A stretch of DNA of 33,534 nt from positions 1 to 33,534 of IMG/VR virus record IMGVR_UViG_3300020446_000040; one strand, given 5' to 3'. The notes under the pieces were generated by a model. It was not told the DNA's origin, ran no database searches, and saw only the letters and a program-made list of their open reading frames with translations. Position 1 is the first letter of the stretch. Each line of letters begins with the position of its first letter. Shown here piece after piece: positions 31,205-33,534 of the stretch. Made by a program: the position numbers and the translations under genes. The stretch is from a virus.

Positions 31205-31771
31205 ATGGGAAATTCAGAAATCACAATCAGAGTACAAAATTACAACGGTAATAACGGATTTATTAATTCATTACAGAATGGGTTAAAAAAATATGGTAAA
31301 TTAACCGAAAGACAACTTTTGGCGGCAGGTAAATTTTTTACTAAACTTAATAACTCAACTCAAACACAACAACCTAAAGAGGTTAATGTGGATATCAAAA
31401 TTACTAAATTCATTGCTAAGAGAGTTGCGGAAGAGAATGAATTAGAGTTTAGACCTTTTTTAATGACTATTAGTAAGGTTTTGAAAGAGACTGAAAGAGC
31501 GTATCAAGTAGTTGGTAAACTAACTGTTTCAGATGTTTCATCTTGTAGAGTGTGTGGTAGAGATTTAACGGATTGGAGATCACAGGCGACTGGTGTAGGA
31601 CCAGTTTGTTCCAAAACATTAGGTATACCATATGTAAAGAATGAATTAGATGTTGCAGTTTATAAGAAACTACTTAAAATGAAAATTGATAAAATTGGAG
31701 ATTTAACTTTTTGGTTGGCAAAATCACAAATTGTCGAAGGAAAAGAAGATTTAGAAAATAGTTTAAAATAA
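31205..31771 (+). CDS. Early protein with small Cys motif (DUF6011-like)
   Basis: 188 aa. Residues ~112-138 hold CRVCGRDLTDWRSQATGVGP followed by VC, a small cysteine motif (Cys-x2-Cys and a later GxGPxC) like that of DUF6011-type domains, which may bind zinc. The N-terminal region has KYGKLTERQLLAAGKFFTK near 29-47, a helical pattern often seen with it in DNA-associated phage proteins. Only three obvious Cys are in the motif, so if zinc is bound, a fourth ligand must come from elsewhere. Start ATG at 31205 (ATAACTATGGG) follows the third host-like promoter; the gene ends at a terminator. Function unknown. Confidence 0.75.
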   Translation: MGNSEITIRVQNYNGNNGFINSLQNGLKKYGKLTERQLLAAGKFFTKLNNSTQTQQPKEVNVDIKITKFIAKRVAEENELEFRPFLMTISKVLKETERAYQVVGKLTVSDVSSCRVCGRDLTDWRSQATGVGPVCSKTLGIPYVKNELDVAVYKKLLKMKIDKIGDLTFWLAKSQIVEGKEDLENSLK

Positions 31772-31773
31772 AA

Positions 31774-31799
31774 AAACCCTCTTCGGAGGGTTTCTTTTT
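31774..31799. terminator. Bidirectional rho-independent terminator with UUCG loop
   Basis: AAACCCTC-TTCG-GAGGGTTT is a strong stem with the very stable UUCG tetraloop on the plus strand, followed by C and five T's. On the minus strand the loop is CGAA and the stem is followed by a run of T's, so it can end both the rightward early cassette and the leftward 186-aa gene whose stop codon is at 31798-31800. Confidence 0.92.
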
Positions 31800-32358
31800 A
31801 TACTCTTTTTTTCTTTTTTGTTGGTAGTGGTTTTAATTTACCACCGAATATTGTATCACCTATTTTGATTTTAATATCTTCAGTTACTAAAGATTTATCT
31901 AAATACTCTTCTACAACCTCTTTAACTACATCCCCTATCTCTTCTCTAACTATTTGTCTAATATCATTAGTTTCATAATTAGATGTGGGTGTTGGTAGTG
32001 GTTGTTGTGTGGGAACACTTTCATTTACTAAGTCTTGTACATCTGATAATTCAAAAGTATGATTAGGAGACTCAGGAATCTCTATTGGGTTATTAACCAT
32101 TGCATCTAATACTTCTTTAGGCATCTTAGATGTTTTTAAATTCCTATATTGTCCATTTTGTGGTGCTACTGACCTAGTACTACCCTTAGAATGTCTACTA
32201 ATGTAATCTTCTGTTAAGTTCGGTATTTCTTTTTCTTCAGATGAAAAAGAATTACCACCTTGTGTATTTTTAATAGTAGAACCATGATTTTCATCAGTTT
32301 TTTGCATTACCGCTTTAGATCTACTTAATATTTCTGCTAATTTACTTGCGTTACTCAT
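31798..32358 (-). CDS. Unknown 186-aa protein, structural-type
   Basis: No family recognised. Polar, with a Pro/Thr/Gln-rich linker near residues 110-125 (QQPLPTPTSNYE) and a helical, charged segment IVREEIGDVVKEVVEEYLDK (~135-154). The C-terminus is strongly basic (KKKKRV). No signal peptide. It is 2 bases downstream of the WYL-like gene and ends at the bidirectional terminator, closing the leftward transcript. It is probably a virion-associated or assembly protein, but this is inference from position. Confidence 0.7.
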   Translation of the reverse strand: MSNASKLAEILSRSKAVMQKTDENHGSTIKNTQGGNSFSSEEKEIPNLTEDYISRHSKGSTRSVAPQNGQYRNLKTSKMPKEVLDAMVNNPIEIPESPNHTFELSDVQDLVNESVPTQQPLPTPTSNYETNDIRQIVREEIGDVVKEVVEEYLDKSLVTEDIKIKIGDTIFGGKLKPLPTKKKKRV

Positions 32359-32360
32359 AA

Positions 32361-32729
32361 TTATTCAAATTTTGTTATATAATATATGTTTGTCATATCT
32401 TTATCTCCTGTTGGGTTAAATAGTGGTTTAGCTTCATTAAACGTACCACCTAATGTTCTCATATTTTGCATTCTATCAGTCCTAAATAATTTCCAACCTG
32501 GTTGTATAGTTTTTGTGTCACCACCTACTTGATACACCCTTATTACTTCGTTTCCCGCTTTAGATACTCCATAACAATATATTTGTACCCATCTTTTTCC
32601 TTTTCCACCTGGATCTTCTTCATCATCATAGTTTAACTCAATAATTCTACGTTTACGCATAGCATTCATTATGTCACCCTTAGCGGCAACTTCTAATATA
32701 AGACTTTCTGCTAAATTGTAAAGTTTCAT
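32361..32729 (-). CDS. Small protein with WYL-like core
   Basis: 122 aa. MRKRRIIELNYDDEEDPGGK, then WVQIYCYGVSKAGNEVIRVY and GWKLFRTDRMQNM give the order of a WYL domain (h-x-Y-x-x-g ... R-x-v-P ... G ... L-R-x-f-x-l-x-r-I) but without the helix-turn-helix partner and with a weak WYL triad. WYL domains bind ligands or nucleic acid and are known in regulators and phage proteins. Here the 122-aa standalone form in a structural gene cluster argues either for a small virion protein sharing the fold or for a co-opted ligand sensor. Confidence 0.6.
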   Translation of the reverse strand: MKLYNLAESLILEVAAKGDIMNAMRKRRIIELNYDDEEDPGGKGKRWVQIYCYGVSKAGNEVIRVYQVGGDTKTIQPGWKLFRTDRMQNMRTLGGTFNEAKPLFNPTGDKDMTNIYYITKFE

Positions 32730-32735
32730 TATGAT

Positions 32736-33050
32736 TTAAGTAGCTTTAAATTGATTTTTATTACCATCTGTTGATGGTGTCTCATATGGTTTTTCTGCAC
32801 TATACTTATTTTTTGCAATATTTGCAATTCTACCAGAACCTGGTTCGTTAGATGAACCTATTTCATCACTTAATGAACCACCATTATATGTATCTAAAAA
32901 ATTGCCTGTACCTTTACCTTTATTATCCCCATCTGATTTAGCATTAGGGTGTTTAGCGCCATATTGGTTTCCTTCACCATTCTGATAAGTATTTTTGATT
33001 ATATTGTCTGTTCTGAATTGTTTACCTAATTCTTCTAATTTACTCGCCAT
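32736..33050 (-). CDS. Unknown 104-aa low-complexity protein
   Basis: No family recognised. Rich in Asn, Gly, Ser and Lys with almost no hydrophobic core (NGEGNQYGAKHPNAKSDGDN; GSSNEPGSGRIANIAKNKYS). Probably disordered, like small phage virion accessory or linker proteins. It is 6 bases upstream of the WYL-like gene and 4 bases downstream of the partial gene at the right edge, so it is part of the same leftward transcript. Confidence 0.65.
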   Translation of the reverse strand: MASKLEELGKQFRTDNIIKNTYQNGEGNQYGAKHPNAKSDGDNKGKGTGNFLDTYNGGSLSDEIGSSNEPGSGRIANIAKNKYSAEKPYETPSTDGNKNQFKAT

Positions 33051-33054
33051 TTTT

Positions 33055-33534
33055 TTATTTTTTATAATTATACGTTATTAATTTCTTTATTTTTTTTACT
33101 TCTTCGTAAACTGGTTTACCTCTAGATATTTGTCCACTAATGTCTTTATGTATTTTAGGTAAATTTATTTTTAAAGTTTCTCTATTAACTTTATTAACAT
33201 CTTTGTTATGAGATTTAATGAATTGGTTAGATAATCCTGTTTCCATTTTTATCTTTTTAGGTGCTTTAATTGCGGCAGTTTCTCTATTTAATGTAGAGTC
33301 TACCCAATTATGCATTGTTTTTCCACCATTTAATCTATATTCCATATCATCCGTACTACCTTCAAATGTATCAAACCAATTTTTAATTCTTTTCATTTGT
33401 GAGTATTCTATTAGATTGTTATTTAATATTCCTTTAGCTCTTTTATATCCCTCACTTGTTTTACCATTTTTATTTAATGCTTCATATCTTTTTACTGCAG
33501 AATTAATTGCATTGGTTACATATTCAGGACATGA
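33055..33534 (-). CDS. Unknown protein, 5'-truncated by the right window edge
   Basis: The frame continues without stop from the ATG at 33396 back to base 33534, reading SCPEYVTNAINSAVKRYEAL and then GYKRAKGILNNNLIEYSQ before it. The N-terminus is therefore outside the window and the ATG at 33396 is not the start. Visible product of 159 codons, basic, with the motif MKRIKNWFDTFEG at about 47-59 and a C-terminal basic helix ending KKLITYNYKK. No enzyme motif is seen. Its placement with small virion-type genes suggests a structural or packaging role, but the function is unknown. Confidence 0.75.
   Translation of the reverse strand, partial: SCPEYVTNAINSAVKRYEALNKNGKTSEGYKRAKGILNNNLIEYSQMKRIKNWFDTFEGSTDDMEYRLNGGKTMHNWVDSTLNRETAAIKAPKKIKMETGLSNQFIKSHNKDVNKVNRETLKINLPKIHKDISGQISRGKPVYEEVKKIKKLITYNYKK

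Noticed and set aside
33394-33396. ATG at 33396 as start of the last minus-strand gene
   Set aside because: The frame is open for 46 further codons to the window edge with protein-like content, so the gene is truncated there.
1-33534. tRNA genes, rRNA genes, CRISPR array, insertion sequence or integrase
   Set aside because: I looked for cloverleaf-like pairs and T-loop motifs in the gaps, repeat-spacer arrays, and transposase or recombinase motifs, and saw none. Gaps are too short for most of these. A tRNA search program would be needed to exclude unusual cases.

Overview
The window reads as part of the genome of a tailed phage with a T4-type head. Going rightward it carries, in order, a terminase large subunit (cut by the left edge), a gp20-type portal, a gp21-type prohead protease, a gp22-type scaffold and a gp23-type major capsid protein. 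The sequence is strongly AT-rich and uses the standard code with mostly TAA stops. Starts are preceded by A-rich leaders rather than obvious Shine-Dalgarno sequences. Four rightward genes carry promoters of the form TTTG-N19/20-TAnnTTTR, which resembles the primary sigma-factor promoter of Bacteroidota, so a flavobacterium-like host is inferred. The genus of phage or host cannot be named from this sequence.

Layout. (1) 1-10151, plus strand: packaging and head module, with one inserted gene (4507-4941) that has its own terminator upstream and host-like promoter, and an unknown gene after the capsid gene. (2) 10152-10221: convergence zone with a perfect 26-bp palindrome. (3) 10222-16478, minus strand: tail/baseplate-like genes, including a gp5-like OB-fold protein, a large unknown structural-type protein and a gp55-like late sigma factor. 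(4) 16479-29149, minus strand: a nearly unbroken, tightly packed run rich in glycan enzymes. It holds six glycosyltransferase-type genes (one with three modules), a PIG-L/LmbE-type deacetylase, a hexapeptide acyltransferase and an LpxD-like N-acyltransferase. Interleaved with these are PhoH, a HAD-like protein, dUTPase, an HD-like protein and a 52-aa gene. (5) 29201-30178, minus: unknown, structural-type. (6) 30209-31771, plus: three small genes, each with a near-copy of the same host-like promoter, ending in a bidirectional UUCG terminator. (7) 31798-33534, minus: four small genes, the last running off the right edge.

How it may work. The three small plus-strand genes look like early genes read by host RNA polymerase. 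The gp55-like sigma factor is the obvious candidate to read the second promoter class, an ATATTTAT motif found just upstream of most head and tail transcription-unit starts. The glycan block has no internal promoter I can recognise and is probably read through from upstream. Its deacetylase plus LpxD-like acyltransferase suggest removal of an acetyl group from an amino sugar and replacement with another acyl group, in company with several glycosyltransferases. The target (virion glycan, host envelope or DNA) is not shown by the sequence. This block, and the two-class promoter layout, are the most interesting parts of the window.
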